Shown here: piece by piece, positions 1-5,469 of the stretch | How positions within the stretch are numbered: position 1 is the stretch's first letter | How the letters are laid out: the number at the start of each line of letters is the position of its first letter | Source of the DNA: Candidatus Altimarinota bacterium | GTDB lineage: Bacteria > Patescibacteriota > Gracilibacteria > UBA4473 | Length of the DNA: 8,720 nucleotides | Reading direction: 5' to 3' | NCBI GenBank assembly: GCA_905478675.1 | Contig: CAJQJI010000052.1 | Span: 1 to 8,720, forward strand | Made by a program: the position numbers and the translations under genes | The notes under the pieces: generated by a model | What the model was told of the DNA's origin: nothing | Database searches by the model: none | Seen by the model: the letters and a program-made list of their open reading frames with translations, nothing else

Positions 1-111
1 AGAGCCCGCTAGGTTCCAGATTGAAACCAACTGAGAGAAGAGTAAACCGATAAATAAAAGCGAGAATCCGAGATTGTAGACGTTCCGTTTGTGTTGATTT
101 TGTATTTCCAT
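1..111 (-). CDS. N-terminal part of an unidentified small membrane protein (cut by window edge)
   Basis: An open frame starts with ATG at 109-111 and runs leftward off the window, giving the first 37 residues. It begins with a short polar, basic head (MEIQNQHKRN) and continues into a hydrophobic stretch from about residue 11 to 32 (LGFSLLFIGLLF is the core), which reads as one membrane segment or an uncleaved signal anchor. It lies 26 nt downstream of the thioredoxin-like gene on the same strand. It has its own well-formed promoter (TTGAGA, 17-nt spacer, TACAAT) whose -10 box ends 9 nt before the ATG, which supports both this start and a leaderless transcript. I do not recognise the family. 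A membrane partner for the thioredoxin is possible but is only a guess from adjacency. Confidence 0.6.
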   Translation of the reverse strand, partial: MEIQNQHKRNVYNLGFSLLFIGLLFSQLVSIWNLAGS

Positions 112-120
112 TTGTCTGAA

Positions 121-149
121 ATTGTAGGGTATATTTTTTAAGATCTCAA
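121..149 (-). promoter_or_regulatory. Promoter of the left-edge membrane protein gene
   Basis: Read on the minus strand, a -35 box TTGAGA (144-149) is separated by exactly 17 nt from a -10 box TACAAT (121-126). Nine nucleotides then lead to the ATG at 111, so transcription would begin at or next to the start codon. The -35 box lies inside the last codons of the thioredoxin-like gene. Confidence 0.6.
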
Positions 150-458
150 GCTTTCTATAAGGGTGTTTAGGTTTTCTTTGGTTTGGACACCCCAAATATC
201 TTTTACGCATTGACCTTGGTGGTAAACTTTAGTGGTGGGCATAACTAGAATTTGTTCTTGATCGGCAAGCTTGAGTTCTTCGTCTACGTTTACGGCTACA
301 ATTTTTATATTAGTTGGTAGGTGCGGAATCATTTGTTCTAGCACGGTGTTATACATTTCACACGGCCCACAAGTAGGGGACCAATAATCAACAATGACGA
401 GCTGCGCACTTTTAAGCACTTCAGTCTGAAAATTTTTTTGAGTGATAGATTTAAGCAT
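138..458 (-). CDS. Thioredoxin-like protein
   Basis: A 106-residue single-domain protein, close to the usual thioredoxin length. The active site CGPC is at residues 30-33 in the context VDYWSPTCGPC. Asp24 matches the buried aspartate of thioredoxins, and the cis-proline before the last strands is Pro74 (VMPTT). The tryptophan normally just before the first active-site cysteine is Thr29 here, so redox potential or partners may differ from classical TrxA. No signal peptide is visible, so it should act in the cytoplasm as a dithiol-disulfide reductant. The start at 456-458 is supported by a TTTACA-N17-TAAATT promoter ending 8 nt before the ATG. No reductase gene is nearby. The fold assignment is secure; the physiological partner is unknown. 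Confidence 0.9.
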   Translation of the reverse strand: MLKSITQKNFQTEVLKSAQLVIVDYWSPTCGPCEMYNTVLEQMIPHLPTNIKIVAVNVDEELKLADQEQILVMPTTKVYHQGQCVKDIWGVQTKENLNTLIESLRS

Positions 459-466
459 GTAGGCCT

Positions 467-495
467 AATTTAAAGCTTTATTTTGACGCTGTAAA
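467..495 (-). promoter_or_regulatory. Promoter of the thioredoxin-like gene
   Basis: On the minus strand a -35 box TTTACA (490-495) is followed after 17 nt by a -10 box TAAATT (467-472). Only 8 nt separate the -10 box from the ATG at 458, predicting a leaderless mRNA. It overlaps the oppositely directed tRNA-Ser promoter between 483 and 495. Confidence 0.55.
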
Positions 496-510
496 ATGGA
501 GTTCTATACT
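483..510 (+). promoter_or_regulatory. Promoter of tRNA-Ser
   Basis: A -35 box TTGACG (483-488, five of six consensus bases), a 16-nt spacer and a -10 box TATACT (505-510, five of six) stand just before the tRNA. Transcription would start near 517, about 9 nt before the mature 5' end at 526. Confidence 0.65.
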
Positions 511-525
511 GCCGCGGCGTTGTTT

Positions 526-615
526 GGAGGGATGGCAGAGTGGTCGAATGCGCACGCTTGGAAAGCGTGTAAGTCAGCAATGGCTTCGGGGGTTCGAATC
601 CCCCTCCTTCCGCCA
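526..615 (+). tRNA. tRNA-Ser (anticodon GGA), CCA encoded
   Basis: The acceptor strand GGAGGGA (526-532) pairs with TCCTTCC (605-611, one G-T wobble), followed by discriminator G612 and an encoded CCA (613-615). The anticodon stem CACGC/GCGTG (553-557 and 565-569) closes a TTGGAAA loop, with anticodon GGA at 560-562, which reads UCC and UCU serine codons. A long variable arm, stem AAGTCA/TGGCTT capped by a GCAA loop (571-586), is typical of a class II tRNA. The T arm is GGGGG-TTCGAAT-CCCCC (588-604). All elements are intact, so the gene should be functional. Its last 18 bases plus the next two are repeated about 200 bp downstream. Protein-like open frames on both strands over this region are artefacts of the tRNA. 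Confidence 0.97.
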
Positions 616-616
616 G
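597..616 (+). repeat. 20-bp direct repeat, copy 1 (tRNA-Ser 3' end; possible att core)
   Basis: From the end of the T loop through the CCA and the following G, these 20 bases recur exactly at 793-812. Duplication of a tRNA 3' end is the classic footprint of tyrosine-recombinase integration. Confidence 0.8.
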
Positions 617-653
617 AAAAAAGTTTTAAGCCCAAAGGGCCTAAAACTTTTTT
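617..653 (+). terminator. Intrinsic terminator after tRNA-Ser (probably bidirectional)
   Basis: A long inverted repeat: AAAAAAGTTTTA (617-628) pairs with TAAAACTTTTTT (642-653), extended by GCCC (630-633) with GGGC (637-640) around an AAA loop, with a single A-C mismatch at 629/641. The T run on either strand allows termination in both directions. It begins two bases after the tRNA CCA, so it likely also shapes 3' processing. Confidence 0.85.
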
Positions 654-658
654 CTTTT

Positions 659-719
659 GGTCGTCGGGGACTTCGAACCCAAGTCCAGGGTTCGATAATA
701 AAGCCAAAGTCTGACGACC
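659..719. other. Structured palindromic element with alternative hairpins
   Basis: An outer stem GGTCGTC (659-665) pairs with GACGACC (713-719); an inner stem GACTT (669-673) pairs with AAGTC (707-711). Inside lies a perfect 7-bp hairpin with CGAACCC (674-680) and GGGTTCG (688-694) around loop AAGTCCA. A competing hairpin pairs GGACTT (668-673) with AAGTCC (681-686), so GACTT has two possible partners. Read on the minus strand the end is tRNA-like: a GGGTTCGA word, then CCGACGACCA, whose CCGACGA can pair at six of seven positions with TCGTCAG at the other end. It is not a canonical tRNA because no proper T stem forms. It could be a transcribed RNA fold or a recombination or replication hairpin. 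Confidence 0.5.
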
Positions 720-792
720 GTAGGGAGTTACAGAGTTTGTGCTGTTTGAACCTACCGAGTTTTGGAGCGCAGCGTAAAAACGACGGGACGGT

Positions 793-812
793 AATCCCCC
801 TCCTTCCGCCAG
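793..812 (+). repeat. 20-bp direct repeat, copy 2 (displaced tRNA-Ser 3' end)
   Basis: Exact copy of 597-616, starting 196 bp downstream. The sequence upstream of it does not resemble the rest of the tRNA, so only the 3' end was duplicated, not the gene. If this is an attachment site, it would be the far junction. Confidence 0.8.
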
Positions 813-870
813 CAAAATAAACGCCAAACGCGGTTGCTCCAGGTTAAGCGCCAGATTGAAGTCTCCGCCA

Positions 871-1086
871 CTAACTTGAAGCTACCATCGCTTTTATTTT
901 TACCGCTTTTTCAAAGTGATCCAGTTGGTGTTTTTTGATCCACCACTCTGCGGCTTCCATTAAAAGTTCAGGTTGCGTGTTTTTGTTTTCAAAAAAAGCG
1001 TAGAAAGAGAGGCCGACGTTTTCGCCTTTGTTTTGTATTTTCTGATTACAAACTTCAATTATTTTTGATTTTAGGGTTGGATTCAT
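871..1086 (-). CDS. DUF6500-like small conserved protein
   Basis: A 71-residue cytoplasmic protein without membrane segments. Its central run, from NVGLSFYAFF through PELLMEAAEWWI to HQLDHFEKAVKIK, matches my memory of the small conserved family DUF6500, whose function is unknown. The frame could be extended upstream to an ATG at 1129-1131, but I prefer the ATG at 1084-1086. A promoter (TTCATA, 17 nt, TAAAAT) lies between the two ATGs, with its -10 box ending 7 nt before the shorter start, and the extra 15 residues look like translated promoter DNA. It stands alone, convergent with the tRNA-Ser region. The C-terminus is Ala-Ser-Ser at 874-882. Family naming rests on recall, not a search. Confidence 0.75.
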   Translation of the reverse strand: MNPTLKSKIIEVCNQKIQNKGENVGLSFYAFFENKNTQPELLMEAAEWWIKKHQLDHFEKAVKIKAMVASS

Positions 1087-1093
1087 TTTTTTA

Positions 1094-1122
1094 ATTTTAC
1101 CGAACTTTAAGCTAAATATGAA
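1094..1122 (-). promoter_or_regulatory. Promoter of the DUF6500-like gene
   Basis: On the minus strand: -35 TTCATA (1117-1122), 17-nt spacer, -10 TAAAAT (1094-1099), then 7 nt to the ATG at 1086. The promoter position rules against the longer start at 1131. Confidence 0.5.
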
Positions 1123-1188
1123 AATTAGCATGACATTTCTTTTGGCTAAGCGTAGATTTAAAACCTCTACTTTTTAATTTTTATTCTT

Positions 1189-1458
1189 ATGGCAAGACCT
1201 CCTTTTACCACGACCGAAGCCGCCGAAGTCGCTAAAACTTTAGGCATAGATTTTGAAAGGGCTGATTTTAGTTTAGAAAGTTTTACCGCCGGAATGAACG
1301 TAGAACTGGAACACGGATCGAATGACCCTGAAACTGATATTACGGGCGATGACCCAATTTTAACAGGTAAAGTAGCTTGGGCTCACTTAAAAGAATTTGG
1401 TGATTATTATGAACGTTTAGCGGTTATGGAAGCCGAAGCGGAAGGAAAAACACTGTAA
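1189..1458 (+). CDS. DUF5661-like small acidic protein
   Basis: An 89-residue, strongly acidic, soluble protein. The layout fits the DUF5661 family, as I recall it: an N-terminal helix FTTTEAAEVAKTLGIDF (residues 6-22), the block GMNVELEHGSNDPETDITGDD (35-55), then ILTGKVAWAHLKEFGDYYERL (57-77). This family is common in candidate-phyla bacteria and has no assigned function. No Shine-Dalgarno site precedes the ATG; the upstream stretch is T-rich (1171-1188) and no convincing promoter stands out. An intrinsic terminator follows 31 nt after the stop, so the gene is a single-gene unit. Nothing in the neighbours indicates a role. Confidence 0.85.
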   Translation: MARPPFTTTEAAEVAKTLGIDFERADFSLESFTAGMNVELEHGSNDPETDITGDDPILTGKVAWAHLKEFGDYYERLAVMEAEAEGKTL

Positions 1459-1488
1459 ATACGGTTCGATTTCATATTTAAACAAGAG

Positions 1489-1510
1489 CGCCTCTTTGGG
1501 GGCGTTTTTT
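1489..1510 (+). terminator. Intrinsic terminator of the DUF5661-like gene
   Basis: Stem CGCCTC (1489-1494) pairs with GGGGCG (1499-1504, one G-T pair) around loop TTTG, followed by six T residues (1505-1510). Flanking A/G residues can extend the stem into the T run. Confidence 0.8.
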
Positions 1511-1581
1511 AATCAAAAAGAAAATCATACGTCTTAATTTTTTAGGGAACTGTTTGGCTCGCTTAAAGAGGCTAAATCAGG

Positions 1582-1587
1582 TATAAT
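1582..1587 (+). promoter_or_regulatory. -10 box of the CNNM-family gene
   Basis: A perfect TATAAT ends 9 nt before the ATG at 1597, predicting an essentially leaderless transcript. No good -35 box sits at 16-18 nt; a TTGGCT at 1554-1559 is too far away (22 nt). Confidence 0.5.
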
Positions 1588-1596
1588 AGCTAGATT

Positions 1597-2607
1597 ATGG
1601 AATTTTTAATATGGCTTGGGATTGCGTTTTGTGCCTTAAATGCGGCTACCTTTTCTGGGTTGAACCTAGCATACTTTAGCGTTCCGTTTTTACGCTTGAG
1701 AATTTTAGCGGCCCAAGAAGACCCAGAAGCCCTAAAGGTTTTAGCTTTAAGAGCCGAACCTAATTTTTTATTGTCGACTATTTTGTGGGCGAACGTAAGT
1801 TATAATGTGTTGTTGGCTTTGCTGGCTAACTCGGTTATGGCGGGAGTGACCAGCTTTTTATTTAGTACGGTGATTCTTACCTTAGTGGGGGAGATTTTGC
1901 CGCAGGCCACTTTTTCAAGAAAAGCGTTAAAGGTTGGTGCTTTTTTTGCGCCGATGATTCGTTTTTATCAATTGATTTTGTATCCAATTGCTAAGTTGTC
2001 TGCGTTGGGGCTTGATTATTTTTTAGGACAAGAAAATCCTCGGTATTACAACGAGAAAGATTTGATTGCACTTATTGAAGCGCATATGCATCCCGGTGGA
2101 CCGTTAGATATATCGCCTGAGGAAGGCCAAGGCGCGATTGAATTTTTAAAACTAGATGATCGTTTTGTTAAAGACGTAGGCACCTTGGCGGAAGCGTCGC
2201 AAATTTTTGAATGTAAATTTACGAAGAATCGGCTTTTAAAGATTAAGTTTGAGCCTGTACCGAGTGATGCGTTTATCGCTCATTTGTTGGCTTGTGATAA
2301 GGAATGGATGATTTTAACGGACTTAGCTGGAAAACCGCATTTAGCTTTAGATGTTGCTTGTTTTATTAAAGCGGTGTTTGAGCATCAAAAATGTATAAAC
2401 GTGCGTGACTATTGTGTGCGGCCAATGGTCGTGACGGATCCTAAGGAGAAGGTTTCAACGGTGCTTAAACATTTTATGGAACCGACTGAAAACTGTAACC
2501 AAATTTCTTGTAGTCGTGGGACAAAAGTGGTGCTGTACTGGCATGAAAATACACAAAAAATTTTAACGACTGACGACCTTATGGCGCTTATTCTTAAACA
2601 GGCTTAG
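1597..2607 (+). CDS. CNNM/CorC-family (DUF21) membrane protein with degenerate CBS pair
   Basis: A 336-residue membrane protein. The DUF21/CNNM transmembrane domain covers residues 1-145, with hydrophobic segments near 1-24, 58-80, 84-104 and 115-140. Signature words are SGLNLA (20-25), GEILPQATFSR (98-108) and LGQE (143-146), followed by YNEKDL (151-156) and an EEGQGAIEFLKLDD block (175-188) that corresponds to the acidic helical bundle. Family members transport or sense Mg2+ and related cations in the cytoplasmic membrane. The C-terminal half (about 190-336) follows a CBS-pair layout but is divergent: the usual MTP-type nucleotide-binding motif after the bundle is absent (KDVGTLAEA instead), while the second repeat (VRDYCVRPMVV, then KVSTVLKHFM) is clearer. 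No CorC_HlyC C-terminal domain is present. Its stop overlaps that of the convergent VTT-like gene. Cation specificity cannot be read from the sequence. Confidence 0.85.
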   Translation: MEFLIWLGIAFCALNAATFSGLNLAYFSVPFLRLRILAAQEDPEALKVLALRAEPNFLLSTILWANVSYNVLLALLANSVMAGVTSFLFSTVILTLVGEILPQATFSRKALKVGAFFAPMIRFYQLILYPIAKLSALGLDYFLGQENPRYYNEKDLIALIEAHMHPGGPLDISPEEGQGAIEFLKLDDRFVKDVGTLAEASQIFECKFTKNRLLKIKFEPVPSDAFIAHLLACDKEWMILTDLAGKPHLALDVACFIKAVFEHQKCINVRDYCVRPMVVTDPKEKVSTVLKHFMEPTENCNQISCSRGTKVVLYWHENTQKILTTDDLMALILKQA

Positions 2608-3182
2608 CTAAAGAAGCCGACGATGTTTTCGTAAGCATAAATGCCCAAATAGGCGAGGCCGATATTGTAAAAAATATTCCCGATGGCGAGTGGAATAATA
2701 ACTTTTAGATACCGATAATTAAGCAGACTGAAAAGCAGAATTACAAAGTCATTTGAAAAAGGAGAAACCATTCCATATAGCACCAGCCCCGGAGTAATGA
2801 GTTTGGGCTTTTTTTCAAAAAATAGAGCGGCTTTGTGCATGATTTTTTTTTGTTTCTTAGTGATTGACTGGCTGGCTTTTTGGCCAATAAGAAACATAAG
2901 GCTATCGCCAATCATAATGCCGGTTGCGGTGGAAATGCCTAAAATAAAAGGGTTAATACCGCCTGCTGCGAAACTCATTAAAACTACTTGGTAAGGCACC
3001 GCTACAAAGGTTGAAAATCCGCCCACCATACCAAACACAAACATAACTAACCAAGCTTTGTCTTCGCCAATAAAACCAATTAATTGATCAGTTTCAATAC
3101 TGGCAACGGCACTAGAGACTAGTATAAAAAAACTGACAATGAATGTGATTTTTGCAAGACGCCTTGAAAAGAACTTTTTCAT
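2604..3182 (-). CDS. VTT/DedA-like integral membrane protein
   Basis: A 192-residue protein with a basic N-terminus, a first membrane segment at about 10-28 and further hydrophobic segments near 42-60, 62-82, 85-100, 128-155 and 160-190. The segment ATGIMIGDSLMFLIGQKAS (86-104) fits the conserved Gly-Asp-x-x-x-x-x-x-Gly(Arg/Gln) region of VTT (DedA/TVP38-type) proteins, and the later GNIFYNIGLAYLG (168-180) fits their C-terminal helix. Such proteins are linked to lipid scrambling or membrane homeostasis. It is the last gene of a three-gene operon: its ATG overlaps the upstream stop in an ATGA (3179-3182), implying coupled translation. Its TAA overlaps the stop of the convergent CNNM gene. The family call is moderate because overall similarity seems low. 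Confidence 0.65.
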   Translation of the reverse strand: MKKFFSRRLAKITFIVSFFILVSSAVASIETDQLIGFIGEDKAWLVMFVFGMVGGFSTFVAVPYQVVLMSFAAGGINPFILGISTATGIMIGDSLMFLIGQKASQSITKKQKKIMHKAALFFEKKPKLITPGLVLYGMVSPFSNDFVILLFSLLNYRYLKVIIPLAIGNIFYNIGLAYLGIYAYENIVGFFS

Positions 3183-3538
3183 TGAAGCGCTTTTCTTTTA
3201 TGGTTGATAATTTTTATCTGAGAGGCGACTAATTTTTTTTGTGCATCAAATTCACCGTGTACGGCAATAAGCATTTGTGGTTGTAGGTTTTCTATTAAAA
3301 AATCTTTTTTGGTTATAGGGGTTAAGATTACAGTGGTTTGTTGTCCTCGTGCATTTTGGATTATTATTTGGGGATCGTTTATAGAGACGATCTCACCGAC
3401 TCGACGAGGCGGGGAATCGACAAACTGATGAATGAAAACAAAACTAGAGATAAGAATTGAGAGTCCAAATAAAACTAGCGGAACGAGGACGTTGGCATCG
3501 AGATTTTTGTAGGTGGAAGCTTTAAATAGGGCTTTCAT
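3179..3538 (-). CDS. Small membrane-anchored protein with a beta-rich (OB-like) tail
   Basis: A 119-residue protein from the ATG at 3536-3538. The frame is open further upstream, but that part overlaps the end of the RDD gene in another frame, and this start gives a normal 7-nt gap to the RDD stop. Residues 16-40 form one membrane segment (VLVPLVLFGLSILISSFVFI). The following 75 residues alternate hydrophobic and polar positions (RVGEIVSINDPQIIIQ, TTVILTPITKKDFLIE, QMLIAVHGEFD, LVASQIKII), which suggests a small five-stranded barrel such as an OB fold facing one side of the membrane. No catalytic residues stand out. Genes on either side (RDD and VTT-like) are membrane proteins, so a shared complex is conceivable. 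The family is not recognised. Confidence 0.75.
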   Translation of the reverse strand: MKALFKASTYKNLDANVLVPLVLFGLSILISSFVFIHQFVDSPPRRVGEIVSINDPQIIIQNARGQQTTVILTPITKKDFLIENLQPQMLIAVHGEFDAQKKLVASQIKIINHKRKALQ

Positions 3539-3545
3539 GGTTTGT

Positions 3546-3974
3546 TTATAAGCTATTTTTATACACAACGGCACTGCCGGCCATTTTGTCGTGCCAACCT
3601 TGTTTGCGTTTATCAAAAGCAATAAATACAAAGCCAAGACAGAGAGGGATCATCATTACTGCGTAGCCTAATTGCCGAATAATTGACTGCTTTAGGGTTA
3701 ACGCTTCACCGGTTTTAATATCTACTACGTTCAGCCCAAGCATGGTTTTGCCTGGCGTGCCTTTAAATTTAATCCATAAATAAATAGTAATTACTAAGGG
3801 TAATACGTAAGAAACTAAAATATCAATAGGGCCTTTAAATAATTGCTGGCTGAGTAGTGATTCTTTGCCATATACAAAATATAAAATAGGATAGGTAACA
3901 AAGAGGATTAAAACACAATCAATCATAGTGGCGACGAAGCGAATCCAGAAGCCAGCGTAGTGTGGAGTTTTCAT
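3546..3974 (-). CDS. RDD family membrane protein
   Basis: A 142-residue RDD-domain protein. Characteristic features are AGFWIRFVATMIDC (7-20), with Arg12 and Asp19 at the family's conserved Arg and Asp positions, the loop KGTPGKTMLGLNVVD (71-85) after the second membrane segment, and the C-terminal DKRKQGWHDKMAGSAVV (121-137). Three hydrophobic segments are visible at about 14-35, 48-68 and 102-121. RDD proteins are small integral membrane proteins; some have been linked to Na+/H+ exchange and others to envelope functions, so transport is possible but unproven here. It is the first gene of a leftward three-gene operon and lies divergently from the MATE gene, with 112 bp between start codons. 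Its upstream region has an imperfect 10-bp tandem repeat. Confidence 0.88.
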   Translation of the reverse strand: MKTPHYAGFWIRFVATMIDCVLILFVTYPILYFVYGKESLLSQQLFKGPIDILVSYVLPLVITIYLWIKFKGTPGKTMLGLNVVDIKTGEALTLKQSIIRQLGYAVMMIPLCLGFVFIAFDKRKQGWHDKMAGSAVVYKNSL

Positions 3975-3985
3975 GTATTTTTAAA

Positions 3986-4005
3986 GTAGCTAAAAGTGGC
4001 TAAAA
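3986..4005. repeat. Imperfect tandem 10-bp repeat in the RDD/MATE divergent region
   Basis: GTAGCTAAAA (3986-3995) is followed immediately by GTGGCTAAAA (3996-4005). It lies 12 to 31 nt upstream of the RDD start, one helical turn per unit, where a promoter would be expected, so it may be an operator. A second short repeat, AAAAAATCTC, occurs nearby (around 4008-4017 and 4024-4033). Confidence 0.4.
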
Positions 4006-4086
4006 ACAAAAAAATCTCCTTATAAAAAATCTCTATCTTTAAACATAAATCTTCCTACACTCGGGTTGATTTAACCTTTGAAATAC

Positions 4087-5445
4087 ATGGATTCTGCGGA
4101 AAAAGATTTAACTAAAGGCCCGATCGTTCCACAGTTATGGAGCCTGGCTTGGCCAACAATGCTCTCTTTCTTTTTTTATACACTTTACAGTATTGTGGAT
4201 ACTTTTTGGGTGAGCAAACTTTCCAGCGAGGCGATAGCGGCAGTTAGTATTTCGCAGGTGTCTTTATTTGTGATGATTTCTTTAAGTATAGGGATGGCCG
4301 TGGGATCGAGTGTGGTTATGGGGATGCATATTGGGGCGAAAGAAAAAAACAAAGCCGAGAAAGTTTTAGGACAATCTTTTGTATTAGCCACTATTATGGC
4401 CGTATTTTTTACGATTATATCGTTGGTGTTTCGTGAGCCATTTTTAGTCGCATCGGGGGCGATTGGTACTATTTATGAACCCGCGTTAACCTACTTCACC
4501 ATATCGGCGGCCGGCTCTATTTTGTTTTTCTATTTGATAAACATTATGTTTGCCTTTAATTCAGAAGGCGACACCTTAACGCTTACAAAGTTATTTGCGT
4601 TATCAACGTTGATTAACGTAGTGCTTGATCCGATTCTTATTTTTGGTTTTGGGCCGATGCCCGCGTTGGGGATTGCTGGCGCGGCTTACGCGACTTTAGT
4701 TTCACAATTGGCGTTTGTTATTATTAGTGTGAGTGTGTTGGCTGGAGGGAATCGATCGGTTCGCTTTGCTTTTAAAAACATCTGCTTTATGCCGGATTCG
4801 GTAAAACAGATTTTACGGATTGGGGGACCGGCGGCTTTAACACAGGTCATTAATCCGGTTGGGACGGCGCTGTTAATTTATTTGGTTTCGCAGGCTTTTT
4901 TAGAAGCTGGGGCGACCGCTTATAGTTTGATTTTTAGATTGGAAATGTTTGCTTACCTGCCGGCGGTTGGTTTTGGGATGGCGGCGATGGCTATGATTGG
5001 GCAAAGTGTGGGGGCAGGGAACACGTCGAGATCTTTAGAGATTTTTAGAAAAGCGGCTTTTTTAGGCTTTCTTTCTGCAACAGGACTAGGTTTGGCGTTA
5101 GTATTTGGCGGGCCGTTGATTGTTGCGGCATTTACGAATGAAGCGCTTGTGATTCGTTATTCTTTACAGTATTTAACGCTCGTGGCTGGAACGTATGGGT
5201 TTTTGGCTGTGGGGATGATTGTGTCGAATATATTTCAGGCTATTGGGAAATCTTGGCCAGGGTTTTGGCTGTTTTTTGTAAAATATTTAGTGTGGTGTGT
5301 TTTGCTTACTTATGGGGTAACCCAAATTTTAGAACTCCCAATTATAGCGGTTTGGTTAGTGATTGGGATTAGTAACGTTTTAATGGCTTTTGTTGGTTAC
5401 TTGTGGCTTAGAAAGGTGCTTTTAAAGATAGAGCATACTAATTAG
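4087..5445 (+). CDS. MATE family efflux transporter
   Basis: A 452-residue polytopic membrane protein of normal MATE length, with about twelve hydrophobic segments in two homologous halves. The N-terminal pattern is typical: KGPIVPQLWSLAWPTML (10-26), then SIVDTFWVSKLSSEAIAAVSI (35-55) with Asp38 in the first-helix region where MATE proteins carry a conserved Asp. NIMFAFNSEGDTLTLTK matches the family's N-x-x-x-R-A-x-G-D region. The second half repeats the theme (LRIGGPAALTQ, VGFGMAAMAMIGQSVGAGN, NIFQAIGKSWPGF). It should export cationic drugs or metabolites using an Na+ or H+ gradient; substrate unknown. A TTG at 4078 is in frame, but the ATG at 4087 is preferred. A TrmB-type regulator begins 38 nt after its stop and may control it. 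Confidence 0.92.
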   Translation: MDSAEKDLTKGPIVPQLWSLAWPTMLSFFFYTLYSIVDTFWVSKLSSEAIAAVSISQVSLFVMISLSIGMAVGSSVVMGMHIGAKEKNKAEKVLGQSFVLATIMAVFFTIISLVFREPFLVASGAIGTIYEPALTYFTISAAGSILFFYLINIMFAFNSEGDTLTLTKLFALSTLINVVLDPILIFGFGPMPALGIAGAAYATLVSQLAFVIISVSVLAGGNRSVRFAFKNICFMPDSVKQILRIGGPAALTQVINPVGTALLIYLVSQAFLEAGATAYSLIFRLEMFAYLPAVGFGMAAMAMIGQSVGAGNTSRSLEIFRKAAFLGFLSATGLGLALVFGGPLIVAAFTNEALVIRYSLQYLTLVAGTYGFLAVGMIVSNIFQAIGKSWPGFWLFFVKYLVWCVLLTYGVTQILELPIIAVWLVIGISNVLMAFVGYLWLRKVLLKIEHTN

Positions 5446-5469
5446 TCTAGAAAGATTTTTGAAAGGCTT

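Larger units (their letters stand above)
617..812. mobile_element. Possible miniature tRNA-Ser-targeted element or integration remnant
   Basis: This 196-bp unit separates two identical 20-bp copies of the tRNA-Ser 3' end and includes the second. It holds the terminator hairpin, a compact palindromic fold (659-719), a second inverted pair GTAGG/CCTAC (720-724 and 751-755) and no credible protein gene. Two explanations fit: a small non-autonomous element inserted at the tRNA, or the scar of a larger integrated element that lost its genes. There is no integrase in the window. Short protein-like frames here look like translations of RNA-like sequence and are not annotated. Confidence 0.35.

Noticed and set aside
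659..719. A second, degenerate tRNA on the minus strand ending CCGACGACCA
   Set aside because: The ends pair and CCA is present, but no canonical T stem, anticodon arm or D arm can be drawn in about 60 nt, so it is kept only as a structured element.
496..827. Overlapping open frames on both strands (72, 98 and 107 residues) over the tRNA-Ser region
   Set aside because: They translate the tRNA and the palindromic sequence after it. Phrases such as GGRRGIRTPEA and WQSGRMRTLGK are typical tRNA artefacts, and no start signals support them.
850..870. Possible third partial copy of the tRNA end (CTCCGCCA)
   Set aside because: Only about eight bases match; too short to separate from chance.
1087..1131. 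N-terminal extension of the DUF6500-like protein
   Set aside because: The extension overlaps a good promoter whose -10 box ends 7 nt before the shorter start, and its residues look like translated AT-rich promoter.
2797..2994. Plus-strand 65-residue open frame
   Set aside because: It lies entirely within the VTT-like gene on the other strand and resembles the antisense of membrane helices.
4185..4391. Minus-strand 68-residue open frame
   Set aside because: A shadow of the MATE gene with no start signal or family resemblance.
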